Below are positions 22,128 through 32,130 of a stretch of 64,000 nucleotides of DNA, piece after piece (the stretch's first letter is position 1; each line of letters starts with the position of its first letter). Made by a program: the position numbers and the translations under genes. Source of the DNA: Clusia tigrina (taxonomy: Eukaryota; Arthropoda; Insecta; Diptera; Clusiidae); NCBI GenBank assembly GCA_920105625.2, contig OV050030.1:163985860-164049859 (forward strand), read 5' to 3'. The notes beneath the pieces were generated by a model that searched no databases, was not told the origin of the DNA, and worked only from the letters and a program-made list of their open reading frames with translations.

Positions 22128-22145
22128 TGGCGCCCGAGCAGGGAC
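22128..22145 (+). promoter_or_regulatory. Primer-binding site of element C (tRNA-Lys type)
   Basis: TGGCGCCCGAGCAGGGAC, two bases after the LTR end. This is the 18-base complement expected for a tRNA-Lys 3' end, with one base different from the well-known retroviral lysine-3 site. Confidence 0.7.
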
Positions 22146-22439
22146 CCGAAAGGGATTAAAAACGAAAACACAGAGAAAACAGCTTACATACCAGGAGACA
22201 ACAAAAGAGCCCAAAGAGGAACTGGTAGCAATCGCGGACGAATTCAATCTTGGACAGCACAGGGACTATGCAGGACTTACGGTGCCGGGTTGCGTCGTTC
22301 ATAACAAAGCCAGAATCCAAAGTGGATTTACAGGGAGATAGAAACCGAATATACAAGAGCAACCTCTCCTTTCGTTCTTCCCAGCGCCGCTGCACCAATA
22401 CGGCCAGACACAGTAGCACAACACGACAATGCGGGAGCG

Positions 22440-23300
22440 AACGCCTCCACTGACGACTTCTGTGGCCCTCAGCAATTCACAAGTGAGGGAAATCGCTAGA
22501 CCCTCCTATCCAGCAGTCATAGACCAGGTGCGGGAATAGTCAGTACGATACGACGGCGGGAAGGAGCCGCTGGCATTTATTGAGCGGCTAGAGAAATTAA
22601 CAGACGCCTACACTCTCCCGACAGACTTTTTACCATGGACAATGCTTGAATGTTTGCGCGAAAGGGCGTTGATGTGGTCTCGCAACAAAAATAAACATTG
22701 GGAGATGTGGGCAACGTTCAAGCGCGACTTCATTGGGTTCTTCCTGCCATCGCGATACTTTGAAAGCCTTGAGGACGAAATACATCATTAACATCAGAAA
22801 TCCAGGGAATCTTTCAAAGACTACGTCATTGGCATGCAAAATTTAATGAGTCATGCTGGGTACAGCGAGGAGCGCACGTTATAGAGGATTCACAAGAATA
22901 ACTCCCCTGAATACCAACTGTACATCAAGCGGAAAGATTTTGCTGACTTACAGGAACTAATCTCGCTAGCAGAGGACTTTGAAGCCATACGACCCGCTTA
23001 GACGACTCAGGCTGCCAACACACACGTACTTCCGTCTCTAGCACCAACACGATTTACAGCAACAACGCACGCGCTTAGACCATCGCACCCTGAAGAAGAG
23101 CTTCACCGCATGGTGACAACCGCCCCGGAAGCAGAGATAAATTTGGCGACCGCATTAGACGCTGTGCTCGTGACGGTCATTTTGCAAGAGAATGCCGTTC
23201 GGGAAATGCGCAGGCTTCTCATCAGGAGAGGTTCAGCAAACAGAGCCCGACCGCAGTAAAGAATCTACGTTTCCAGGCTGGTCGCCTCACAGCAGATATT
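22440..23300 (+). pseudogene. gag: Gag of element C
   Basis: A single frame can be followed with several in-frame stops. Readable blocks: KEPLAFIERLEKLTDAYTL, MWSRNKNKHWEMWATFKRD, FLPSRYFESLEDEI, ESFKDYVIGMQNLMSHAGY and KRKDFADLQELISLAEDFEAI, the signature of the retrotransposon gag (capsid) domain of gypsy elements. Stops occur near 22543, 22790, 22881 and 23000. I see no zinc knuckle before the protease. The 22146-22440 leader contains no convincing start. Confidence 0.7.
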
Positions 23301-24218
23301 ATCGTAGAAACACAACAGGCGGAAGCGACCATAGACACTGGAGCAACACGCAGCTCTTCATTTGCAAGAAGTTTGCGGATCAATTGACAACGTCCCGGCC
23401 CACAACAGCATGGCGGTACGGCTCGCGAACGGAAACAAGCGAATTGTCCTGGAGATGCTGGAGATAGCAATACAAATGGGTAACGAACGGCATAGTATCG
23501 AATTTTTAATCTTGCCGGATTCCAATGATGACATAATCGTCGGCATGGATTCCCTAGCCAAATGCAGCGCCACCTTTATGTATGGTGGCAGCAGTGTCGT
23601 ACTAGCCGACAAAGACACCAACACCGCTTTGGTAGCGATCAACTGCACAGCAACGAGGGAATGCGAATACAATGAGCTTGACAAAGCTGCTTTCATTGCG
23701 ACGGAGTTACGGTTGTTCGAAGAACTCCAAAGCGTTATTAAACAGCGGTATTTCTCTAGAAATCCAGCGATACTGGCTATTCTCAACGTGCAAGTGGACG
23801 AGCTAATCAATAAAAGTTGCATTGAACCTTCTTACAGCCCACATATTCCGCCTATCGTATTGGTGAAGAAGAAAACCGGTAAATGGAGGCTATGTGTGGA
23901 CTACCGCCAACTAAATGCCCAGTCAGTAGACGGTGCATAACCTCTGCCAAGCATATACCATATCTTAGATCAATTGCGAGAAGCTAAGTGCATCTGTACT
24001 TTAGACTTAAAAAATGGCTACAGGCAGGTGCCAATGGATGAAGGTAGTAAGCAGTACACTGCATTCACATTTCCGGGTCGGGGCCTGTACCAATGGGAGG
24101 ATATGCCTTTTGGCCTCCATTCAGCACCTGCGATCTTCCAACGAGCACTGGACTTGGTAATTGGACCTAACTTGTAACCTCATGCTTTCGCTTACCTGGA
24201 TGACATCATAGTCACCTC
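23301..24218 (+). pseudogene. pol: Protease and reverse transcriptase N-terminal part, element C
   Basis: Protease active site ATIDTGATRSS at about 23328-23360, then a frame change and the flap and second strand LPDSNDDIIVGMDSL (about 23515-23560). Reverse transcriptase begins near 23790: INKSCIEPSYSPHIPPIVLVKKK, WRLCVDYRQLNA, a TAA near 23938, then CTLDLKNGYRQVPMDE, MPFGLHSAPAIFQRA, another TAA near 24175, and FAYLDDIIV with YLDD at 24193-24204. Fourteen bases after YLDD the sequence is cut at CCTC by insertion of element A. It continues at 32131. Confidence 0.88.
24215..24218. repeat. Target-site duplication CCTC, left side of element A
   Basis: CCTC before the LTR start at 24219 is repeated at 32131-32134 immediately after the 3' LTR. 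The RT frame of element C continues correctly if one copy and element A are removed. Confidence 0.92.
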
Positions 24219-24691
24219 TGTTGTGAGTTAGAATCAAGCTACCTACCTGACTTGACTCACAGCAACGGCTCCTATTAAATTCATTAAGAGAGCACATATT
24301 TTTAGGGTGCAAATATTGTAAATAGTAGTATTTATGCATTAATAATGACGTAAACTTTTAGGGTGTCACAGTTCCGCAGTCAAGCTGACGAGGGGCACTT
24401 AGAATGCACCAACGACACTTTTACTTCAGTAGGTCAGTGGGCTTGACCAACTGACACCAAATAACAATAGCGTAACTGGAACACCAGAAAAGTCAAGACG
24501 TAGACTGTAATGTTTATTGGTAAATAGTATATAAGAACTAGTATTTTAAGAATAAATCTTCTTGTTGTTTTAAACCCAAAATAGTGCAGTGCTCATTTAA
24601 GAAAATGATGTTTACAGGTTCCCGCGCAGGACAAGCCGCGACAGGACATTCCAGAGGACGTTCCCGAGGACAAGCAGATAAGGACCCAACA
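24219..24691 (+). repeat. 5' LTR of element A
   Basis: 473 bases, TGTTGTGAGTTAG to AGGACCCAACA. TATA box AGTATATAAGAACTAG near 24527-24542, polyadenylation signal AATAAA near 24550-24556, GC-rich tail with GGACATTCC and GGACGTTCC units. Confidence 0.94.
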
Positions 24692-24693
24692 TT

Positions 24694-24713
24694 TTGGCGC
24701 AGCCGGTAGGATC
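24694..24713 (+). promoter_or_regulatory. Candidate primer-binding site of element A
   Basis: TGGCGCAGCCGGTAGGATCC follows the LTR end after two bases. A TGGCGCAG-type start is usual for gypsy-group primer sites. I cannot name the tRNA. Confidence 0.6.
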
Positions 24714-24991
24714 CAACATCGAGTGCCAGGAAAAGAGCACTCCTACACGGGAATCCACCAATAGGATAACCATCCCAAAGGAGGGCAATGGAGGGAACGA
24801 AAATGGTGAGTATGTCTATAGTAGGACATTCTAGTATCTAAGTGAATTTTGTCGACGATTCTTCGGTGGCCATGTGGGCGCTTTTGCGCCGGTCATGCAG
24901 AAGAAGCAGCATCGGGGCTGATTAGCCGCTGCGGTTAGGTGACAATAGGTCGATCCAAAAGAAAAATTTTTACTTACGGTCATTTTTACTT

Positions 24992-25420
24992 ATGGTCAGG
25001 AAACCCATTTGCTCAATCTGTGATAAGCTAGGGCACACAAGGGATGAATGCGTTACACGGAAAAACACGCTCTACTGTATGGAGTGCCAAACTTACGGTC
25101 ATGAGGCAAGTAGACAGTGCCAAGTAGACACTAAATGGGGTCAAAGTAGAAGGCAGCCAGCTGCGAGGCGCCCGGTTCCACCCTTGAGGGACAGCAGGGG
25201 TAACTTCAGTAGTCCCCGCGTTAACCAAGGAAGAAATCCTTTCCAAACTGGGAGTGGACCAAATTGGGATTCCAGAAGTGAACAAAGGATAGGCAATAAC
25301 ATACAGGGATTGAGATGCTTCTCATGTGGACAGATGGGACATCGGGCAGCGGAATGCAGGGATAGGCAATCCCAACAAAGGAACCAGGGAAACTTCCAGC
25401 GGCCCAACCGAGGCCAGTAG
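24992..25420 (+). pseudogene. gag: Gag nucleocapsid part of element A
   Basis: Only the zinc-knuckle end of gag survives. Three CCHC knuckles: CSICDKLGHTRDEC, CMECQTYGHEASRQC and CFSCGQMGHRAAEC, joined by an Arg/Gly/Asn-rich linker and followed by QSQQRNQGNFQRPN. Only ~300 bases separate it from the LTR, whereas element B has ~1 kb of leader and ~800 bases of capsid sequence before the first knuckle, so capsid and most of the leader are deleted. The frame ends at 25420. Confidence 0.88.
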
Positions 25421-25560
25421 ACTGGAAAGCCAAAAGAAAGGAAGTAATAATAAGGCCTGAAGTACGTGGGACTAGTAATGTAGGAACTACAGTCCAGGAG
25501 AAGGAGGAGCAAGAGGCTCTCCAGTATCACGAAGAGTTAGGGAGTGGATACACGTCCATA

Positions 25561-26583
25561 TTGGGAACAAAAGGAGGTTGCTTCGCTATGAGCAGGATAG
25601 GTGATGCCTTCATCGAGATACCCTGCGAGGAGGCAGCGAGTGGAAAGCTAGTGCTATTAGTAGATTCAAGGGCCGACACTAGCCTCGTAAAATCTAGTTT
25701 TTTACGGAAGGGGCTAGACATTAATCAAATGGACTTAATAACGCTTAACGGAGCGTTTGGAGGGTGCATTAGGACATTGGGGTCGCTCAGAATAGGGCAC
25801 AGTGGAGCTAAGGGTATGAGTTTTAGACTGTACGCAGTGGAAGTGGATAGGAAAGGTATCCCGGCTGATGGGATATTTGGCCGCGATAATCTTTGGGGCC
25901 GCACCATACTGGATGCGCTCGACAAGCATATATCGTTTTACGATAATAATAAGAATAGAATCCTCACTCTTCCATTAAAGTCATGGCAGGAAGGAACCGT
26001 GAGTAAGGTTAAGAATAGTAGGGAGGTAGTAAATGCAAGGTCAACCAGAGTAGTTACTATGCATGTAAATACGAAACTTAGGACTGTTGTTTTACACAAG
26101 CAGCAGCTAGCGGAGGGTGTATATATGGGGGCGACCATAACGCACGTTGACAAGGGTAAGGTGTACGCTTGTGTACTCAACGCCTCAGAAAAGGACTATC
26201 TGAAGGATGAGGATTTTAGGCCCAAGTTCACTAGTTATGATAATTTTAAAGAACCGAATTATAGATCGGTTAATCAAATTAAGCAAGTAGATATAAGGAA
26301 AAGAATGGAGAGAGTGCTAGAATCACTGAAGCTAGGCCCAAGCGTAAATTCAGAAGAGAAGGCATCAATAGAAGCCATTTGTGCGTCATTCCATGACATA
26401 TTTTTGCTGGAAGGAGACCAGTTGACATATACACCAGAGGTAGAGCATGAAATACCTACTAGAGTGGATCAAGCACCAATTAACCAGAAGCAATACAGAT
26501 TGCCACAAGCTCACAAAGATGAGGTAAATAGGCAAGTGCAAGGAATGTTAAAAGATAACATTTCACCGAGTATCTCGCCTTGA
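25561..26583 (+). pseudogene. pol: Aspartic protease and linker of element A
   Basis: About 340 codons. The protease active site lies at residues 31-42: VLLVDSRADTSLV, where the conserved D-S/T-G triad reads D-S-R at residues 35-37. The substitution of this Gly should inactivate the enzyme. The partner strand ADGIFGRDNL follows at ~100-109. The C-terminal part, up to NQKQYRLPQAHKDEVNRQV, is the normal entry into reverse transcriptase. A TGA at 26581-26583 then separates it from the RT core. Confidence 0.85.
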
Positions 26584-27359
26584 AACTCACCAATCATTTT
26601 GGTACCAAAGAAGGGAGGTGCTCAGGGTCAGAAGAAGTGGAGAATGGTCGTCGATTTTAGGAAATTGAACGACGCCACTATCAAGCATGTGTTCCCGATA
26701 CCAAGGATAGAAGAAATTCTAGATCAATTGGGACACAGTAGATATTTTTCTACACTTGATTTAGCGAGTGGCTACCACCAAGTTCTGGTGGATATCCAAG
26801 ATAAGCAGAAAACCGTGTTCAGCACCGGTTTAGGCCATTATGAGTTTAATAGAATGCCGTTTGGATTAACAGGAGCACCGGCTACCTTCCAACGGCTAAT
26901 GAACCATGTGGTAACAGGCTACCAAGGGTTAGATTGTTTTGTGTATCTGGATGATATTGTAATTTATGGGAAGAACTTGCGGAGAAGTGTAAATTTTTGC
27001 GAAGAGAGGTGGTTTATTTAGGCCATCGTTACTCAGAGGCAGGAGCACTGCCTGACCCGCAGAAGGTGGAATGCGTTAGAAATTTAGCGGTTCCAAGAAA
27101 CAGAAAAGAAGTGCAAGCATTCCTAGGACTAGTGAACTATTATAGAAAGTTCGTGGAAGGACTAGCCGGAATTGCGTTGCCAATTAATAAGTTGCTACAT
27201 AAAGAAGCAAAGTTCGAATGGACAGAGAGATGTCAGCAAGCATTCGAGAAGCTAAAGGAAATAATTAGCTCGCCACCAATTTTGGCGTACCCCGACTTTG
27301 AGCAAACTTTTTTGTTGACCACTGATGCTAGCAATGAAGCATTAGGGGCAGTATTGTCA
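26584..27359 (+). pseudogene. pol: Reverse transcriptase of element A
   Basis: RT core reads WRMVVDFRKLNDATI, FSTLDLASGYHQV, YEFNRMPFGLTGAPATFQRL and VYLDDIVIY with the catalytic YLDD at 26944-26955. After KNL near 26980 a short deletion and frameshift occur: sequence resumes in the next frame at REVVYLGHRYSEAG. The connection domain PQKVECVRNLAVP, AFLGLVNYYRKF and WTERCQQAFEKLK is normal. RNase H starts at LLTTDASNEALGAVLS and stops at TAA 27360-27362. The catalytic YLDD is intact, but the frameshift and stops disable the polyprotein. Confidence 0.92.
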
Positions 27360-27680
27360 TAAGGGGAAGTCGGTAATGACCGACCAAAAGCATTCGCAAG
27401 CAGAGCGCTTAGCGATACGGAGAAAAGATACTCCACAATAGAAAAGGAATTTCTAGCCATAGTATGGGCTACAAAGAATTTTAGGGCATATCTGCTAGGA
27501 CGCCCATTTAAGATATACACTGATCACCAGCCGTTGAGAGGCATAGCCAATTTGAAAGACCAAACGTCTAGGCTAGCCAGGTTCAGACACAAATTGTCTG
27601 AGTATGATTTTGAAATCATATACAAACCTGGGAAAAAGAATCTGAATGCGGATGCACTCAGCAGAGTACCGCAGGCACAG
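27360..27680 (+). pseudogene. pol: RNase H of element A
   Basis: After the TAA the frame continues: FASRALSDTEKRYST, EKEFLAIVWATKNFRAYL and FKIYTDHQPLRGI supply the Glu and second Asp of the RNase H site, and the domain ends with YKPGKKNLNADALSRV. Apart from the internal stop the domain is conserved. Confidence 0.88.
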
Positions 27681-27689
27681 AAGGTATCA

Positions 27690-28854
27690 GTAGTGCAAAC
27701 GAGGGCCAAAGCACGGTCAGATAAGGAGAAGGCCGAGAGAATTCAAGGGGATAAAACTGATGCTACAAGAGATGTTAGCAATGCGGGTTTCGATGCCAAT
27801 GAGCAAACAGCCAGTAGTGTGGAATGGCTGGAGGATAAAAAAGATATCCAGGCTGTGTTAAAGGGTTTCCATGATTCACCTCTAGGTGGACACCAAGGAT
27901 TTTGGAAAACTCATGACAGAATTAGGCGAGTATACGGATGGAAAGGTATGCTCAAGGACATTAAAAAATATATAAAGAGTTGTCCAAAGTGCCAGGCCAA
28001 CAAAAGTTCAAGGCTAACAAAGAAGCCAATGGTATTAACTGACACACCGAAACAGCCATTTGATAAAGTTCATATGGATATTGTAGGTATTTTACCTGAG
28101 ACTGTTTCGGGCAATAAATACATATTGACGTTCCAAGACGATTTCTCAAAGTATATGGCGTGCGTGGCTATACCCGATGCGGAAGCAGGTACGGTGGCCA
28201 AAGCATTCTTTGATGAAATTATAGCACGATACAACATACCTAAGGTTTTGATAACCGACAATGGTTCCAATTTTGTATCGAAATTATTCTCATTCTATTA
28301 AAATGCTGGGAATCAAGAAATTGCATATTACACCATATCATCCCCAGGCGAATGGCTCATTGGAACGTAGTCATCGACCTCTGGCCGAGTACTTGCGCAG
28401 TTTTGCCAAAGAAGGTGGCTGGAATTGGGATCAATGGTTAACCACTGCAATGCATGTACACAACAATACTGTGCATGTATCAACGAAGCAAACTCCGTTT
28501 AGACCGCTCTACGGGTTTGATTTTAACATGCGAGCAAATCTGAAGCGCAAATATGCGCCAGTGTACAATGCTGATGACCCGAATAAAGTGCAAAAGTATC
28601 AGCTACAGCGAGCGCACGAGTTGGTCAGAGAAAACCAGGGTTGTCCTAAACGAGTAGCCAGGGAGACCTATAACAAGGTACTAAACCCAGTCGTTTTGAA
28701 AGTGGGTGATCAGGTGCTCATGAAGAATCAGGCTAGGAGAAACAAATTCTCACCTGTGTGGATAGGTCCGTATGTAGGAGCAGAGGTCCGAAGACCAGTT
28801 ACAACAGTCGTAACGATTAAGGGCAATAATAAAAAGCACATAATAATTTGTTGA
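27690..28854 (+). pseudogene. pol: Integrase of element A
   Basis: Zinc-binding N-terminus: HDSPLGGHQGFWKTHDRI followed by SCPKCQ (HHCC). Catalytic core: HMDIVG, ITDNGSNFVS and, after a frameshift near 28300, NGSLERSHRPLAEYL supply the D, D and E. The C-terminus has VGDQVLMKNQARRNKFSPVWIGPYV (GPY/F module) and ends at 28854. The only clear lesion is the frameshift after SKLFSFY near 28300. Confidence 0.92.
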
Positions 28855-31641
28855 AATTATTCCACGTTAGACCACACACCTAGATTCATGTGTTAACAGT
28901 GTTTTATAAGTGTAAACACGGAAAAAAAAAAACAACATAAACAAACTGATACCGCATAAGTGTATCAAATAGCACGGTTCTGACGTTCAAAGTCAATGCC
29001 AGTGGAAGTGTGCCAATTAAACTCGAGCAAGTAAAGTTGACGTAATAAAAATGTGCTTATTATGCACTATGGCCGAACGAAGCACAGTAGGGAACAATAT
29101 TTTTTTAAAATATTAAATGATAAATATTGCACGTAATTAAAAAATAAAATAAGATAGTAAGACAGTCGTGGGTAAGTAATATAAAACTTCGAATATGTAC
29201 GTACATACATACGGCAGTGTATGCACTGAAATTCGACGCATGAGCGTTAATGCCAGGCAATGGAACTGCTGGTGAAGTAAGTATATATACGAGTATGTAT
29301 ATATGTGCATAAGATAAAGAATGAATGTACGAATGTATATTTAAAGAAGTAAGTATTCTAGTTAAGAGGAATGGGTATGTGCGTATGTATATTTTTGCAG
29401 ATACTGCAGTCGGCTATATGTAAATATACTCGTACATAGGTTTTTATTGTTTATTGATTAGGAAATTAGCGTATGGAAATTTGAATAAATGTATATGTTG
29501 GGATAAAAAAAAAAATGTATAGTTAATTGGGAAAATAACTTTAGTAATTAATTCTAGGTAATTTAAAGCGCCTCGAATGTATGTATGTAGCCATATACGA
29601 GCTAATTACAGGATGGAAAATAGAATCGTTAATGGATATATACATATCAGGCTAGAAGTAAATTTAAATAAAAAGTCAATTGTATGCGATGAAAGATATA
29701 GTCATGCAATGGACAATGTGTTCAGATAAACGGGTTTATCTTAAATATTCTAGTTTATGTCAGGGGGCAAAAGAATTTGCTCAGAATTGAAAAATTTAAA
29801 AAGATATATAAAAAGAGAAATGATATGAAAGGAATAATGAATTTTCTAAAGAAAAGAAAAATAAATAATGAATTTAACTTTTATATACTCCTTATGTAAG
29901 AGGCACTAGTTTTGCCAAGAATTGATATAAAAAAAATTTTTTTTGGGCGGCATATAATTTAATTAGAAATTAATTGTTATGTATGAAGCAAATTGTTGTA
30001 AAATGTATATATTTGAGAAGGATTTAAAGTTTTAATGCCGCTAACAATTGTAAGAAAATGTATCATATTTAATTAATAGTATTTGTAAAGGAAATAGTTT
30101 TTGTTACTTGTTTATAATTTGTTTGTTAAGACGTAGTAGATAAGCGATATATAGATTTAAATCCAATTTACTGTTTACGTTAGGAAAAATATTAAAAATT
30201 GAATGAATGTAATAGCTAGTAAGAATAATTAAAACTCGACAAGTCCGATATATGATTAAGCGTATTGTTTTTAGATCTTAAGGCGTTGGCGAACAAACAA
30301 GGACATCTGGATGGTTCAGTTTTGTGCAGCATGAACCGGGAAGGGACTTCCTGCAGCGTCAAAGGCAGAGTAGGAGGTTAACCAACATCCAGGAGACCCA
30401 TAGATGAAATGCAAGAGCAGCGAACAAAAATCTGACTGAATAAGAAGAAGTGAGAAGACGTGGAAGAAGGGTAATCAGTAAGCCGCAAAATGATAATACG
30501 AAATTTGCAACGATGATGTCCAGAGATAATTTTTGGTTGGAAGAAAATGAAACGAAATTAGTGAGAATTCATTTTTATATGAAAGACTGAAAGAGCTTCC
30601 AACTTCCCATGTGCGAGATGACTATGATTTAAGCTTATAAAAAAAAAATGGAGATGGTATCGGCTGAATATAATAGTCACTATCTGACAGGTAAAAGTCT
30701 AATAATACTTGAGTTTTATTGCATAACTGACGAAATGGCATGAAAAACACTAACATGTACGTTGCCCGATAAAAAATCCAACGTGTCTGCCATTATTACA
30801 TATGTCAGTATGTACGAGTATATTGTAATATTGTCTAGAAAGAAGAAGAGATAATTTTAGCTAAAACTCCGTAATTTTACCGAGAAACGGCTACAACAAC
30901 AATAACAGCCACAACTACCATTGTTCAATTAGCGAATAATCTCCTGGTGCAAAAAATCGTTTTAACCACGAAAAGAACGAGCATAACATAGCCAAGCTTT
31001 ATCGGCTAAACTTCGTAACGATTTCTCCAATGAGAAAATATCCACTGTCACTGACTAAGCGAATATCGAATATTTATTTTGACTTCGTCAGAAGCGCATC
31101 TAGTCGCACAAACTTGCATCATCTTTTTACGTACCGGTCCAGAAAGAAGGGAGGGGTATGCAGAGTTCATCGAGGGACTTCACTTCGACAACGACGGTCG
31201 TCAACTGAACCAGCAGGTAGCAGAGGGCGCAGTATAATATAAGGTTTTAGGTATAGAATGGAATTGTTTTATTGTTTAGATGTTTGTATATACGCCAATG
31301 AGAAAAGAGTCAATGAAAGACCAAATTATAAAAAGGGGAATATAAAAAAAATAATGATTGATAAAAATAAGAAAAAAAAAACAAAAACAAAGTAAAGAAA
31401 AAAATAAAAGAAAGAAAACTACAAAAGAAAATAAAAGCTAGAGAAAAATAAATATATGGAAAAGAAAAGAATAAAAAAGGAAAAAAAACCGTGATAGAAC
31501 CCAAATAAGGCGATTTCATGGAAAAAATAAAACAAATTATATATATGTACTATAGAGTTAAATTGATGCCCATAATTGTTCACAGTGCAAGAAAAATATT
31601 GTAGAGATTTTATGGAAGTTAGTTGCACTAACTTCTTTCAG
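28855..31641 (+). other. Long non-coding 3' region of element A
   Basis: About 2.8 kb, AT-rich, with no supported ORF. The same region is present in element B (13417-14753 and 16063-17307, reversed) and is collinear over most of its length, so it is an original part of the element and not a later insertion. It occupies the position where errantiviruses carry env, but I see no env motif. Simple ATGTATATACGAGTATG-like repeats occur near 29280-29420, and an A-rich tract near 31330-31500. Confidence 0.75.
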
Positions 31642-31655
31642 AAAGAGGGGAGGAA
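31642..31655 (+). promoter_or_regulatory. Polypurine tract of element A
   Basis: AAAGAGGGGAGGAA directly before the TG of the 3' LTR. Confidence 0.88.
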
Positions 31656-32130
31656 TGTTGTGAGTTAGAATCAATCTACCTACGCGTAGTTGACTCACAG
31701 CAACGGCTCCTATTAAATTCATTAAGAGAGCACATATTTTTAGGGTGCAAATATTGTAAATAGTAGTATTTATGCATTAATTCTGATGTAAACTTTTAGG
31801 GTGTCACAGTTCCGCAGTCAAGCTGACGAGGGGCATTTAGAATGCACCAACGACACTTTTACTTCAGTAGGTCAGTGGGCTTGACCAACTGACACCAAAT
31901 AACAATTGCGTAACTGGAACACCAGAAGAGTCAAGACGTAGACTGTAATGTTCATTTGTAAATAGTAAGAACTAGTATTTTAAGAATAAATCTTCTTGTT
32001 GTTTTAAACCCAAAATAGTGCAGTGCTCATTTAAGAAAGTGATGTAGGTTTACAGGTTCCCGCGCAGGACAAGCCGCGACAGGACATTCCAGAGGACGTT
32101 CCCGAGGACAAGCAGATAAGGACCCCAACA
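31656..32130 (+). repeat. 3' LTR of element A
   Basis: 475 bases, collinear with the 5' LTR. It lacks the four bases TATA of the 5' LTR TATA box: it reads AAATAGTAAGAACTAG where the 5' LTR has AATAGTATATAAGAAC. Confidence 0.94.

Larger units (their letters stand above)
24219..32130 (+). mobile_element. Gypsy element A, nested in element C
   Basis: A 7912-bp insertion with LTRs at 24219-24691 and 31656-32130, primer site, truncated gag, protease, RT, RNase H, integrase, a 2.8 kb non-coding 3' region and a polypurine tract. The 4-bp flanks CCTC match. It is the sister of element B. By eye the two LTRs differ at roughly 3-4% of positions, so the insertion is not very recent. Pol wording resembles the 412/mdg1 side of the gypsy group, but I am not certain of the clade. 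Confidence 0.94.
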
